A stretch of DNA of 64,000 nt, taken from Ciona savignyi. Lineage: Eukaryota > Chordata > Ascidiacea > Phlebobranchia > Cionidae. A program made the position numbers and the translations under genes. The stretch lies in the NCBI GenBank assembly GCA_000149265.1, contig CH003313.1, positions 2,660,145 through 2,724,144 of the forward strand. Direction: 5' to 3'. Each line of letters opens with the position of its first letter. Within the stretch, counting starts at the first letter, position 1. Shown here piece by piece: positions 22,701-34,100 of the stretch. Under the pieces are notes generated by a model. The model was not told where the DNA came from, did no database searches, and saw nothing but the letters and a program-made list of their open reading frames with translations.

Positions 22701-23901
22701 TGTGAAATTGATGTTCTCTTTGCGAACTTAACATTTCATTGCGCGAACCCCATTTTGGAAAGCCCTGGTTCATTTTGGAAAGCCCTGGTTTAGGTGTTAT
22801 ATGATTCTCAGGGTGTTATATATGATTCTTTTAGAGATTTCGTTTAAATATTATTGTGAGACATTTAAAAAACTATAGCACGAGAAAACTACCAAAAAAG
22901 GTCAGCGTGTCGTTTAAAAAACGTTCTTTCTGTCCAGATGACCGTGTTGTCAGAAATGGAGGCCATGACGGTTGATCGCTACCATATTTGGGCACCGAAC
23001 ACTGAAATGTTTGATGTGGTGAGTCTCAAACCCATCGGTGGCACTGGGTCGGCTTGTCTCGATGAAAATAGTGAAGTCTTTCTCGATGCGAAGGAAAGGA
23101 TTGTTTGTGGTAGGTTCTTGTGTGGGAGTTGTGGGGGGTTTGGTGCATGTGTTTAATGCGTGTTCTGGCCGTAGCATGGTCCGTGTTATTGTGCTAGATT
23201 TGGTGCGTAAGATTGCAAAAGATTAGAGTGTGACATTTATATCCATATAAGAGGTTGAATACATTGTTAATAAAAGTAGGTAGATTTCTAGCGTCTCTTA
23301 GCTATAAGCCTGCCCTAACATATAGGGAATTTAAAATAAAAGACATCCACAAAACCGTTTTTTGAACCTTTGCCATGATTTGCGTTAGTTGATATAATTT
23401 AATACTTGGACAAAAAATGAATAAACTATTTGTTAAGGATATGGAGAGCGTACGAGAGATGATATCCACCGAAAGAGAATTCGTAGTCGAGGCTACCATA
23501 GTGCTTCATCGGATTCCACCGAAACTAGCGAGATCCAAGAATACGTTCAGTGCAATGCACGCCTACCCTCAGTTACGCAAGTTGGCGCCTTACAACGCTG
23601 GCCAAGAGAAGTCAACGAGTATTTGCCAGAGACGAGGGAAAGTGGGCTTCCTATTCAGACAAAAATGACGCCAATTCCATCTTATGTAGCAACTGCTGAG
23701 GACGTTTTACCAGCTGTACCGAACACGTTCTTACACACCGTACATGGAGAAACGAGGTTCATGGTACAACCTGTGTGTTTTAGACCGCTTGCGTCTCGTG
23801 TGGAGAGCACGGCATTTCCAGTCGACAACCCGACTTATTCATCTGATATCACGCGAAGCACGCCGGATCTATTTCACAGGGAAGCCGGAATGTCAGGGTA
23901 G
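19720..23901 (+). CDS. Class II cytokine receptor-like transmembrane protein (receptor A)
   Basis: Exons: 19720-19852, 20173-20278, 20339-20499, 20876-21003, 21286-21366, 22142-22423, 22938-23109, 23438-23901. All phases agree (1,2,1,0,0,0,1) and total 509 codons including stop. Residues 1-18 form a signal peptide. Ectodomain module 1 (about 45-133) has TATWDRFPGETSFTVKFKV, then W83, C89 and C97 (SLSCGV...RCDVS), YYVTVVSD and ITFRPELD. Module 2 has PPMFTAF, LKYQVHYW and the pair C212/C239 (REFCFHIRL ... AWSNVTC). These are signatures of the class II receptor family (interferon, IL-10, tissue factor). The membrane span is about 255-276, followed by a basic stop and VPNNL (293-297), a possible JAK Box1-like site. 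The ~230-residue tail has tyrosines in YHIW, YHSA, EYVQ, EYLP, SYVA and TYSS contexts. Such receptors normally bind helical cytokines at the cell surface and signal through JAK/STAT. Ligand unknown. Confidence 0.9.
20510..20645 (-). mobile_element. SINE-1, truncated, in receptor A intron 3
   Basis: AGGATATTCAGGTTTATCC through ATTGTAGTGTGTTGTGTATG to TTCAATTTAGTAGG. The tRNA-like head is missing. Confidence 0.75.
20716..20805 (-). mobile_element. SINE-2, partial
   Basis: The 3' end of the reversed element (ATGTATCGGTCGCGATAACC then AATCGGCCACACGACCGTAC) is preserved. Confidence 0.6.
21110..21222 (-). mobile_element. SINE-2, in receptor A intron 4
   Basis: TTCGGGCTAGATTTCGAACC through GATGGGCGCATCGCCG to CGGTCGCTTTAACCATTCGC. 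Confidence 0.75.
22463..22792. mobile_element. hAT-like repeats in receptor A intron 6
   Basis: Two similar segments begin near 22463 and 22580 (GCTTCYCA ... TGARAACCC ... TATTAAAATTTTC), and the block ends with AACCCCATTTTGGAAAGCCC. The last 20 bases, CATTTTGGAAAGCCCTGGTT, are repeated directly in tandem. Terminal GGGCTTYCCA and its complement are typical of hAT-like MITEs. It appears to be two nested or overlapping copies, with no coding frame. Confidence 0.55.
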
Positions 23902-24985
23902 GATTACCGCTGTTGAGCGCCATTGCTGCATTATGATGGATGCGATTATACATTATCAGCGTTCATATTTTCCTGAAGCAATTTATTCAATGTGTACCGT
24001 GTGTGGTGCGAAACTGAATCAATAGTTATAATCAAGGGGTTAACTTAATTTTAAATTAAATTTACCAGCATTATCAGCATGAGCGTTCATGTTTTCCTGA
24101 AGCCATTTATTTAATGTGTAGCATGTGTGATGCATTCACAATCATTATCTGCTTACTGCGGTTAACACCCAAAAGAAACTGAATAAATAGGTAAAATAAA
24201 GGGTTAGTTTAACCCAACCCCCACAAGTCAATAGGTAAAATCAAAAACTTTTAACCTAGTTACGACTACGGTCATGCTCATAAACAAAATACCTTCTCGC
24301 CTGATTTAGTGATTTCTTAAAAAAATAGTGATTTCTTAAAAAATCATTCGAAATCACATTAGTACTATTTTATACATAATGGATGCTAAGATAAAAGAAT
24401 CCCTTTTCCTTGATAAAAATGTTCCGACATCGCCTCCGCTACCGTACAGCGTATAGTCGGCTACCGATTATATTAATTTCAGATGTTTTTAGAGCATGGG
24501 CAAACTATACGGCACGTTGGTCGGCCAAAATGAAAATGAAATAATTTTGGCCCCTGATTCCAAAGTGTGTTACCCCTGTGTTACAGGCATAAAAAAGCAA
24601 TAATTAAAATTTCAAAAACTAAACCAAAAACATATTGAAACTTAGATTTTTTTGCGATTTTATTTTAGATAAATGAACGCACTGGAGTAAGAGTTTGAAG
24701 AGAGTAACGACGCGAATATCATCAAAGTCGAAAGTGGGGAGAATATACATTGGGTATTTGGGTCATGGGCTTTACGACCCACAAAACACAGCTCAAAACA
24801 CAAAACACAGCTTTACTTTACCACAAAACACAGCTCCACTTCTGGTCATATTACGATAACTTATGAACTTTAATGAGGTCAACACAATGTCTTCGTTTGT
24901 GCGGCTCGACTGCGTGCACGGGTTATCTCTTCCACCGTGGATTTATCATTTAAAGCGGATTTCCCTCCGGATACCGAAGAATCCA
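23902..24985. other. Short intergenic region between the two convergent receptor genes
   Basis: This holds the 3' ends of both receptor genes. There is an imperfect duplication: about 23925-24025 and 24065-24190 share GCGTTCAT.TTTTCCTGAAGC and TGTGT.GTGC. A GCATGGGCAAAC-type element end lies at about 24495-24590, and CACAAAACACAGCT is repeated three times near 24780-24836. I see no further exon. Confidence 0.6.
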
Positions 24986-27900
24986 TCACACCAGCCCACG
25001 AGTCCCGGCTGTCAAGATCGGTTCATCCGGGCAAATCCCCGCAGTTGGTCGTTGAAAATCCCCGCAGAAATCTCCACATTTCGCCGATGTCAATCCCGCT
25101 TCTTCCACGTATAAAATATAATCGTTGTTATTGGACGACTGCGGTATAAACGGGGAAAAGTCCAGTTCCTGAGATAAATACGTCGGAGCGACGTTTTCCA
25201 ACGAAACATGCGAGATTCTTGTAGAAGGCAGCTCGGCGGCAACCGATGTTACGATTTCGGTTTCAAGATACGAAGTTGTATCGGTTTCTGGAAGACTTTG
25301 TTTCATAACAATCATCTATATCGAAATGTAGGATGTTAGAATATTTAAAACAATAAAATTTAACCAAAAAGCGTGAAGCACAAGTGCTGGGTTTGAACTA
25401 AATCGTCCGACTGTTTAGTCTGGTGGGTTATTGCGTCGCCGAAATTTTATTTTGTCCTTGGGAAAGACACTTAACGGACAATGCCTAAACGTGAAGAATG
25501 ACTGCAGGATTTTTTAATAAATTAAAAAAGGGAATATTAAAGTTTAGGAAGCCTTCCCATATACCAATATAATTTTGTAACACTTAACCCTAGCATCGTC
25601 CATAAACCACTTTGACAAAAGCCACACGTCCTTGGTCATCGGTATTTACGTGCACTATAGGAAATTCATGTTTATCTCCGTGAAAGGGAAAATAAAAGGG
25701 GGTTGACACACGGGAATCGTCAGATTACCTCGTGCCCACCGTCGAGTTACCGAAGCCATTGTAGTGTTTTGTGTGTGATTAAGACGGTCCTTCAATTTGG
25801 TAGAACCTTTTATTTCATTAAGCTCAGGCAATGTTCGTTGCCCAAGGACACAACCGACTAGCTAGGACTAGTTTCGAACCCGCAATCTTTCGCCTGCAGT
25901 TTCACTCACCAAGGACGGGGGCATAACTCTATGCTTCCTTGCTGTTATATAATTCAGGAATCTGTTCGACATTTTGACTCCAATAACAACAAGAACAATA
26001 AACCCAACTGCGCCGACCGTGCCACCGATACTTTTGGCCAAGTGTGAGTCGGTATGGCCGTTCTTTTGGTTTGAAATCGGTAAAATCCGAGGTGAGTCTG
26101 AGCATTGGAACACGATTTTAGTTGTCTAAACTTGTCATACAGCGATATATATGATGGTGCCATGTTTGTTTTCAGCACAAAATAACACACACGGAAAAAT
26201 CTCCGAAATTAAAAGTATACCTATATCAGTTAAAAACCAAGAAAAGTGTCCTGTTTGATATTAACACACAATATAAAATAACGGATAGGCTACGATATTA
26301 AAGTATAACTATCACTTAAAGAACTAATATATATATATATAAAACTATCATTTTTGCACATATTACGATTATGGATAAGACGGGCTAGCACCAGTGATTC
26401 GCGTCAATTTATCACTAACCTCAATAACTGGGGAAAACTAACAGGAGGGAAAAGGGGAAGGCGTGAAACTGCACACATAAAAATGCTTACCTGAATAACA
26501 AACAACGTCCGACCAGCCGGCAGAGGTAAATAGCAAGGCTGTGAGTTTAAGTCGGAAACAAACCGAGTGATGGCCGGCTATTGGGACAGGTATGTGGCGC
26601 ACTGTGGCAGGTCTACGGATCTCAATTATATCACTTGCGTTGGGAGATTTCGTCAGCTGTTGTTTAAGATGTTTTAGATTAATACACACTTTTACTTTTA
26701 ATTCTAGTCATGGTAATTATTATTTGTTGGAAAATTAAATAAAAAGTGTTAAATACTTTTTTGATGGATTTAGTCTAAATGCTTTTGACAACGGTATTCG
26801 CGCTACCATTCCTAAAAGTTTGATAAATTATCGTTAGGATAGGATATTCATGTTTATTCCCGTGAATGGGAAAACCAGAGGGTTAACACACGGGTGATCG
26901 TCAGATCACCTCGCGCCCACCGTCGGGTTACCGGAGCTATTGCAATATGTTGTGTATGATTCATACAATCCATTGATTTAGTAGAACACATTAACTCGCT
27001 GTGTTTATGCAATCTCCAATAATGCCTTGCCCAAGGGCACAATCAAATAGCTGGCGACCATTTACGAACCAGCAACCCTTATGCTGAAAAGCGACGTACT
27101 AAACCACCAAGCTATGTCGGACTATATTAACACAAAAGAAGAGGAATAAGTGGCTGAACCCTCACCCACCGTGGTCCAATACTGCACAACATAGGTGAGC
27201 ACATCATCGTATAGGAAGTCAGTAAGCAATTCCCCTGTACTTTGTATATGTGGTGCTACTGGGATCGTAAGTATCGCCGTATTCTCTTGCATTCCGACCT
27301 TAAACTTCGGTGCGTACAACATACCTGTTTTGAATATTATATTACAAGTTTATTATTTTAAATTTTGAAACGAAATTTAAACCATTTTGGGCGGGAAGTT
27401 TAACCGACAAATATCTTGCAAGTTGCAAGCATTGTGTAACTTCGAAATCCCAGTCCAGTGGTCTTATGAACATGGTTCAAGGAAGTATAAATATTTATAA
27501 GAAAAGACAATATAACATACATATTTTAAAAAAACTGTGATGAAAATTGAATTAAATTACTCTTATTAATTTAAATTTTGAAACGAAATCTAAACCATTT
27601 TGGGCTGAAACTTTTCCGACAGAAGTCTTACAGGTATTGGTGGTTATTTATTTATACTTTTTAATAAAAAAACAATCATTGAAAATTATAAATGTTACCA
27701 ATGGCAAAGAAATGGTAATACCATAGCCTTTAAAACCAAGTTTGAAAATACACAACTAGCTTAGTAAGGACCGGTTAAATAATCACTATTAAACCTTTCT
27801 TTCAATTGCTGTTCCTGTTATTTTTAGGTAATAATGAGAAATTACAATGTATCGGTGGAGTCATAATGCGTCTAGGAGAACTAACGTAACGGATACGGCT

Positions 27901-29319
27901 GGCAGGCTCTCACCAGAGTATCAATTAAGTAATGATTAATAAACAACATAAACAATCTAATCATCCAATCACTTACCGTCGACGTAAGGCACAAACTTGA
28001 AACTCTCGACGAAGAAACTCGTTCGGTTTCCGATTTCGGCAAATACTTTGAAGTGATGGGTATCGTATACTGCGTAGGTGGTGTTGGTGACTTGACATTG
28101 GTTGACACGCACATGCGCACAGTGGGGAAGCTCTTCCCAACTGCAGGGAAACGTAATGACATAACGTCAGTGCAGCAAACACGGGCACACGTACACTGGT
28201 ACTATATCTTGGTCAATACAAATGAATCAAGCTATTTGTATCTATTCTGTTAGCTTGGGAAAAGGTTGCAGGTTCGAAACTGGTCAATAGCTAGTCGGTT
28301 GCGTTCTTGGGCAAGGCACGTAAGGACATTGCCTGAACCCAGCAGATTAAAGGGTGCTACTGAATTGAAAAAAAACGTTCCAATTATACACAACACACTG
28401 CAATAGCTCCGTTAACCCGACGATGGGCGCGAGGTCATCTGACGATTGTCCGTGTGTTAACGCCCTCTGTTTTTTTCATTTACGGGGATAAACATGAAAA
28501 TCCTATTTATTCTACGTTGCGCACATTTTAGTCGAGTACGCGTTATTCACCATGGTAAAGGTGCATTAAGTTAGTTTATATAAACATTCAGCTGCGAAAT
28601 AAACCGCAAATCTTGCAGGATTTCGTATAATAATATTTTTCGGGTAAATATCTATTTTTATCTGATACTGTACCAATACGAGTCTTAGGTAGACATACAT
28701 TATAAATAAGTATATTAAAGCTTCTTTAGCAAATATGACTGTTTAACAATGTAAGCTAATCGGTCGATTATTTAAATCGTTTTTTTCGGCCGACTATTTA
28801 AACCCTTTTTTCTTCGTAAATCTCTAAAGCCATAATATATTTACCGGTCTTCTAATGCATCCTCGTTGAACACCAACTGCTTGACCGAGTACGTCATGGT
28901 GTTGGCACCATCCCATGACGTCGAGGTATTCGGCGAGTCCCATTGTAAAACATGCTCCAAGTTGTAAGATGAAACTCGCAAGTTCCGAGGCGCAGGAACT
29001 AAGTTGTTAATCATGTTTCAAAGGACTTGAAGAGTGTTTAAGGAATACAACACACGCAAGTCGTGCATACTTTGACATTTCGGGGAGGCTTACTTAGTGT
29101 TACATTTCAGGGGCTTATTTTTACTTCGTATTTTCAAGTATATGCAAATTTGAAGAAAATTGTTTTTACTTTTTACATCGCAGCAAATCAGCACCACGTC
29201 ATTCATGAACAACACTTACCTTGTACATTTGGGACCGTTGCACTCGCAATATAAGACAACACACCAACCGCCAATACCATCATTTCCATTGTAAGGGATA
29301 GTCTTGGGGTTCTAAACAT
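24986..29319 (-). CDS. Class II cytokine receptor-like transmembrane protein (receptor B)
   Basis: Exons in reading order: 29319-29220, 28998-28845, 28140-27977, 27324-27170, 26656-26491, 26097-25910, 25315-24986. Phases are 1,2,1,0,1,0 and the sum is 419 codons including stop. A signal peptide lies in exon 1. Module 1 starts VPAPRNLRVSSYNLEHVLQW, a very typical class II opening (P.NL.V.S.N..HVL.W), followed by TYSVKQ, W86, C92, C100 and KVFAEIGNRTSFF. Module 2 has TAILTIPVAP, LTYVVQYW and the pair C224/C244 (SVCFRLKL ... GWSDVVC). The membrane span is about 268-289. MPPSL (305-309) is a possible Box1-like motif. The ~130-residue tail contains TYLSQE (Y355), a YXXQ pattern of the kind that docks STAT3 in vertebrate receptors, and DYILYV. 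The role is inferred as a cytokine-binding or signalling chain; orthology to one vertebrate receptor cannot be decided here. Confidence 0.92.
25402..25492 (+). mobile_element. SINE-1, internally deleted
   Basis: The head GTTTAGTCTGGTGGGTTATT is followed after GCGTCGCC by TGTCCTTGGGAAAGACACTT; the B-box part is deleted. Confidence 0.6.
25660..25900 (-). mobile_element. SINE-1, next to the receptor B exon 6 donor
   Basis: GGAAATTCATGTTTATCTCC to CTAGTTTCGAACCCGCAATC. The head ends within about 10 bases of the exon 6 splice donor at 25910. Confidence 0.8.
26430..26482. mobile_element. MITE (GGAGGGAAAG family) left end, next to receptor B exon 5
   Basis: Only GGGGAAAACTAACAGGAGGG and GCGTGAAACTGCACAC remain. 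It abuts the exon 5 donor at 26491. Confidence 0.6.
26838..27118 (-). mobile_element. SINE-1, full length, in receptor B intron 4
   Basis: GGATAGGATATTCATGTTTA through CACCGTCGGGTTACCGGAGC to AGCGACGTACTAAACCACCA. It is one of the best conserved copies in the window. Confidence 0.85.
27352..27640. repeat. Dispersed ~70-bp direct repeat in receptor B intron 3
   Basis: Two copies (about 27352-27430 and 27567-27640) share AATTTTGAAACGAAAT.TAAACCATTTTGGGC; about 140 bases of AT-rich DNA separate them. Confidence 0.7.
28250..28505 (+). mobile_element. SINE-1, in receptor B intron 2
   Basis: It starts at AGGTTGCAGGTTCGAAACTG (the first ~40 bases of the head are diverged) and runs to GGGATAAACATGAAAATCC. 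Confidence 0.8.
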
Positions 29320-31142
29320 CCTTAAGCTTTATATCGAGGAAATACAAATAGCCTAATCCTGAACTCTACTAACAAAGGCGTTGTAATATAGGTGGTGGTC
29401 AAAAATAATTCTGGTGCTGGCACGCGGCAGTTTAAACGACTTTAAAATTGTATTTGTTGACTAACTGCAGCAGTTCTAACTGTCGGGGAACTATCAGCTA
29501 TTATCTGTGTATCTGAAGTAGTGTCGGATGTTTTTCATACTGGAATCTAATTTTTTTCTTTTCTAGTAGTAATAAATTTGTACCTGATGATGAACTGTTC
29601 ATTTATAATTACCTTTTTATGATAGGAGAAAAAATAATTTACTCTACTGCTTAACAATTTTGTTGTCGTTTTGTACGCGTCACTTGAAGATAATAATTAG
29701 ACGTTTCCCAGTTCTACCGATGCCGATTCATCAAACACAGGAACGTATTAAGAGTCGCAAGCTGATTAATATTAATGGCGCGTTTTGTACAGTGTAGACC
29801 TGAAATACGACCGTCGAATAAACAGCAAGAGCAGGTCGTGTTTCGCCAAAACAAGTAAAAAAGGCAGTTGAAGCATTCGCTGTTTGGAACTCCAAAGCGT
29901 ATTCGGCCGAAGAATTTTTACGTACATAATATATTGCAAATTTGCAAAGTTTAACATTTATGAAGGTTTGAGGTGGTTAGGGTGCGATTTTACCCTCATA
30001 TATCATGATTATCTTGTTTATTCCCTTGGGTAGGCGAAGGACAAAGATAAGGGTTATAACTAGGGCTGCAACTATAAGTATCGATAATCGCGATTATCGT
30101 TAGTACTTATGGGGAATTTCCAACATCTAAACTAAACGTCTTCAACGGATTGAAATGCGTTTCTTGATGACAATAAAACTATAGTTTGTGTTTATATAAC
30201 ACGGTTAATCGTTAGATACCTCGTGCCCAAGGTGAGGTAACTGAATCCACTGCAAAGTGTTGTATATGATTGAGGATTTTTATATATGTTTTTAACATGA
30301 TAATTCTAGGCCACTGAGTTTAAGTAACTTATATAGAGATTCATATAGGGAATTTATAAAGGGAAAATAAGATTTGGGTCTGTTCGTTTTCTGGCAAATC
30401 AGTATTGGGGGTTGAAGGGTGTGTGTAAGGCAGGCATAAGAACCATTTCAACCGATATTTCACAAAATAAAAATCACTGGAAGCCGCAAAACTAATATTT
30501 TCGCATTGAATGAAAAACAACATTGTGTGAGATAAAGATGCCAGTGTTCTTCTGGTTGTTTTATTTATGCATGGGTGTTAAACTTATTAAGCGCTCACTA
30601 CAGTAGCAATTAAATTGCTATTAATAAGAGCCGTATTAGAAGAATGAAAGAGATGCATGTTCCAAGCCCCTGGTAGAATGAGATCATATAAGAATAGGAG
30701 AAATAAGTGTTGTTACAGCCTATGATAAAGGAAGGATGTATTAGGATAAACGAATTCGGGAATATTATTCTAAATATATGGGAGACGTAGAAGGTACCAG
30801 CATCACAACGGAAAACGATCACCCAATCTGCTTGGTTGTATTTCTTACAAATACAGTGTCGCACTTCAGGCCATAATCCGGAAAGTGAAAAACAACATGC
30901 TTAGAAGAAATTTCCCATAAGTGTGTCATAAATAAGTATGCAATAAAAAATATATAGAACAAGAGAACATCAATTAAGAACAGAGAACTTATTCAGATAC
31001 CAAAATGAGTAAAATGGAGATATTAATTTAGCAGCCCGGTCAAACACTTCCTACCACTTCATACCCTTTAATCCAGCAGTTCCCACAACTTACCCACACT
31101 CCCTTAGTTATGAATGGCAGTTCACTAATAACATGGACTTAC
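29320..31142. other. Region between receptor B and the SGPL1 exons
   Basis: I looked here on the minus strand for the missing C-terminal exon of SGPL1 (expected to start with Gly-Trp and a conserved Pro/His stretch) and did not find it. The region holds a degenerate SINE-1 piece at about 30195-30325 and a CTAGGGCTGCAACTA element end near 30061 followed by the palindrome ATCGATAATCGCGATTATCG. The minus-strand open frame at 30610-30864 shows no recognised family. Confidence 0.5.
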
Positions 31143-34100
31143 CTTTCTCTTCCATTGCATCCACAACACTAAATATGCTGAGGGTGTCGTCACTTGAAGC
31201 AAATCCAAACGCCGACATCAGTGGTGTGCCAAGTACTTTCAATCCCTGGGAACAAAAGGGAAAATTAACTGATTTAAATACTGTTGTTGGGTATGTGTAA
31301 GATAGGATATTTATGTTTATCTCTGTGAATGGGAAGACACAAGGCGCTTTAACATACAGGTAAACGTTTGTGTCACTCCCAGATTAATGGGGGAAGTGAC
31401 TAACCCTGATATGGGCAAACCACAGCCCGCCGGGTATCTTATTTTAGTCTGCGAGATGTTATTGACATGTTGCAAGACTAAATACCGATGCTAAAGCCAA
31501 ATTACAATGTCTTAGCTATATTTGTGTGTCGCTTGCTATATATAAGTGTTAGCATAATCACTTGGCCCACCAGTCTAAGAATTAAACAACTTTGGTCCCT
31601 GATTTAAAAAGTGTGCCCACCCCTGGGCAAACCACAGAAAGAATATTTTGAAAAAGACCCAGAATTAAATGCACATACTGGTATGCTTCGTACACCGTCC
31701 TTCATCTTTTCAGTGGTTTCCATTAGTTTCCGCGCCATGTCGATATAACCGTCCTGTCCCATCGCTCGTAATGCCACCCATGCTGCAGCCAAGTGACCAC
31801 CTGGGATTTAAATATCAACATCTTGTGTTTTGGAAAACCAAGGGGGTTAAAACACAGACAATAGTCAGATGACCTTTCGCTTAAAAGTCCGGTTACCAGA
31901 GCTTTTGCGATGTGTAAGGCATGCTGAGTTCAGCCAATGTTCATTAAGTGCCTTGCCCAATGACAAAACCCACTCACTAGCAAGCAGTTTCGAACCTGCA
32001 ACACTTCGGTTGAAACGTCGCCTACCACTAGACTAATCAGTCGATCTGTTTAACTAGTAATAGCATCCAACCAATATTACTCTATAAGCGCCATGGTAGG
32101 CTACTTTAATAATACTGTAACCAAGAATCCTTATGAATATACTTCATCTAATAACAACTTGGAAATTATAGTTAAATTTGTTTGTTTTTATGAGGAAACT
32201 TTCATGGCCATGGTAAAACAAGAAACTTAATTATCAAACTTGACCACAAGCAATTTGAAGAAAACCAGAAATGACAAACTATTTATTTATGAAAAAGTAA
32301 ACTTATCGATAATTTTGCAGAATCTTTGCATCAACATACCAGGGCGTGTGCCAGCCATGGTTGGAGAAGCAAATAGTCCACCAGACCATGCAGAATAGGC
32401 GAAGAACTGATGTTTCCTAATGCTGCTGTTCTTATAACACACCACGCTGGCCCCCTTGGTAGCAAAGCCATACTTGTGCAGGTCGGCTGAGATAGAGGTC
32501 ACCCCTGGGACACGGAAATCCCATTTCGGAACCTTAACCCCAAGACGTTCCACCCTGGAAGGAATATCAGGGGTAAATTCTTAAAGAGTGCTTGACGGGA
32601 ATCGTCATACAAAAAATAAGTCCGATAAAAATAAGGCTGTTAAAGTACTTCTTTGCTAGTTATGCAAATGTTTATTAAAACAAATGTTGCATAACAGAGA
32701 TAATTCTTAAAAAGTGCTTGACAGAATTCGTCTAACCAAAATTAAAGGATGAAAATCAAAATATCTTTGTATGACTGCAAATGTCTTTTGTTCTAGTTGT
32801 GCAGCGTTTTTATTATTAGCGTTGTGTAATAGTGAAGCCAAGACTAAACAACTTGTGTAGCAGACCATGTGAATTACCAGTCGATGCAATTTTGTTCTAT
32901 AGAAATTCAATTGAGTCCATGAAAACACAAGCTTACCATGGAAGCATGAATCCACCAAAACAAGCATCTACGTGCAGCGGTAAGTTGTGTTTGGTGGCCA
33001 ACCTTCCTAGCGCTTCTATTGGATCCAGAATTGCCTGATTGAAAATTATGTATATAACAAGGTTTTCTTACTTTAAAAAACCTTCCCTGGTAGATATTAT
33101 TCAATATAATGTATTCCCTACATGGCTGGTCTTTTCTACAATAATTATATTGCAAAGATATAATGGAAGGAAACAAATCTTAATTAGTGTAGTTGGAAAA
33201 GATGGGATATCATGTTTTCCCCTTGGATGGGAAAAGTCAAGGGGGCTAACACACGGTTAATCGTCGGTCATCCACTGGGTTCGTTTATTGAATTAATGGT
33301 TTCTACTTAATTAAAAGAACGTCTGAATCATACACAGCACACTGTAATAGCTCCACTAACCTAGGTGCTACATCTACATGGATACAAGTAGATGTGGTTA
33401 GTTGCATCCGCCACACTTTCACAAAAATATATTTAAAACTAAATGTTTCTAATAAAACATCATCAAACATAGCATGTGGAGAAACCAACCTCGTGCAATA
33501 AACTATTGTGACGTAAAAGAAAATTAAAAATATTTCAAAAAATTCTCTTTGTAAAAATCCTACATGTGAAAACTTTTTTGTCACTTTTTTTTTTTTTTGT
33601 CCAAGTGGATGAAATTATGTTTCTATGAAAACACTTTTTTTCAGCAGTGCCATTGTCAATGCTTTTCCAGCAGGGCTCTGGCCTGTGTACAAGATTTAGT
33701 TTGTAAGTCTCAGTTTACCTGTGGGTAAGAAGGTGCAGAACCAAGCAAAAGGATGGTGTCAGAATCAATTTCACTCTCATATCGGCTCATATCAGGGGTG
33801 AAGGTAGTTTGGCTGACCGGGACATGTTTTATCTTGATATTAAAGTAATGGGCAGCCTTCTCAAAGGCGGGGTGAATGGTAGCAGGAGCTATCTGAGAGT
33901 AATATGGAAAGATTACAAATTGTATATTTTAACATTGAGAATATTTTTATTTGGATTCAATTCTGCTGGGAAATCTGGGAATTATCCACACCATTTAGAA
34001 TATTATACAACTACAGCAGGTGCTTTATGCTTGTTTTTCTATGTTGGCAAGTGCATGTGGTCAGTTGCAATATACCGGTCGAGCTGAATGGTTAGCGAAT

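Noticed and set aside
30610-30864. Minus-strand frame considered as the missing SGPL1 C-terminus
   Set aside because: None of the conserved C-terminal SGPL1 blocks is present in any minus-strand frame here, and the splice phase does not fit.
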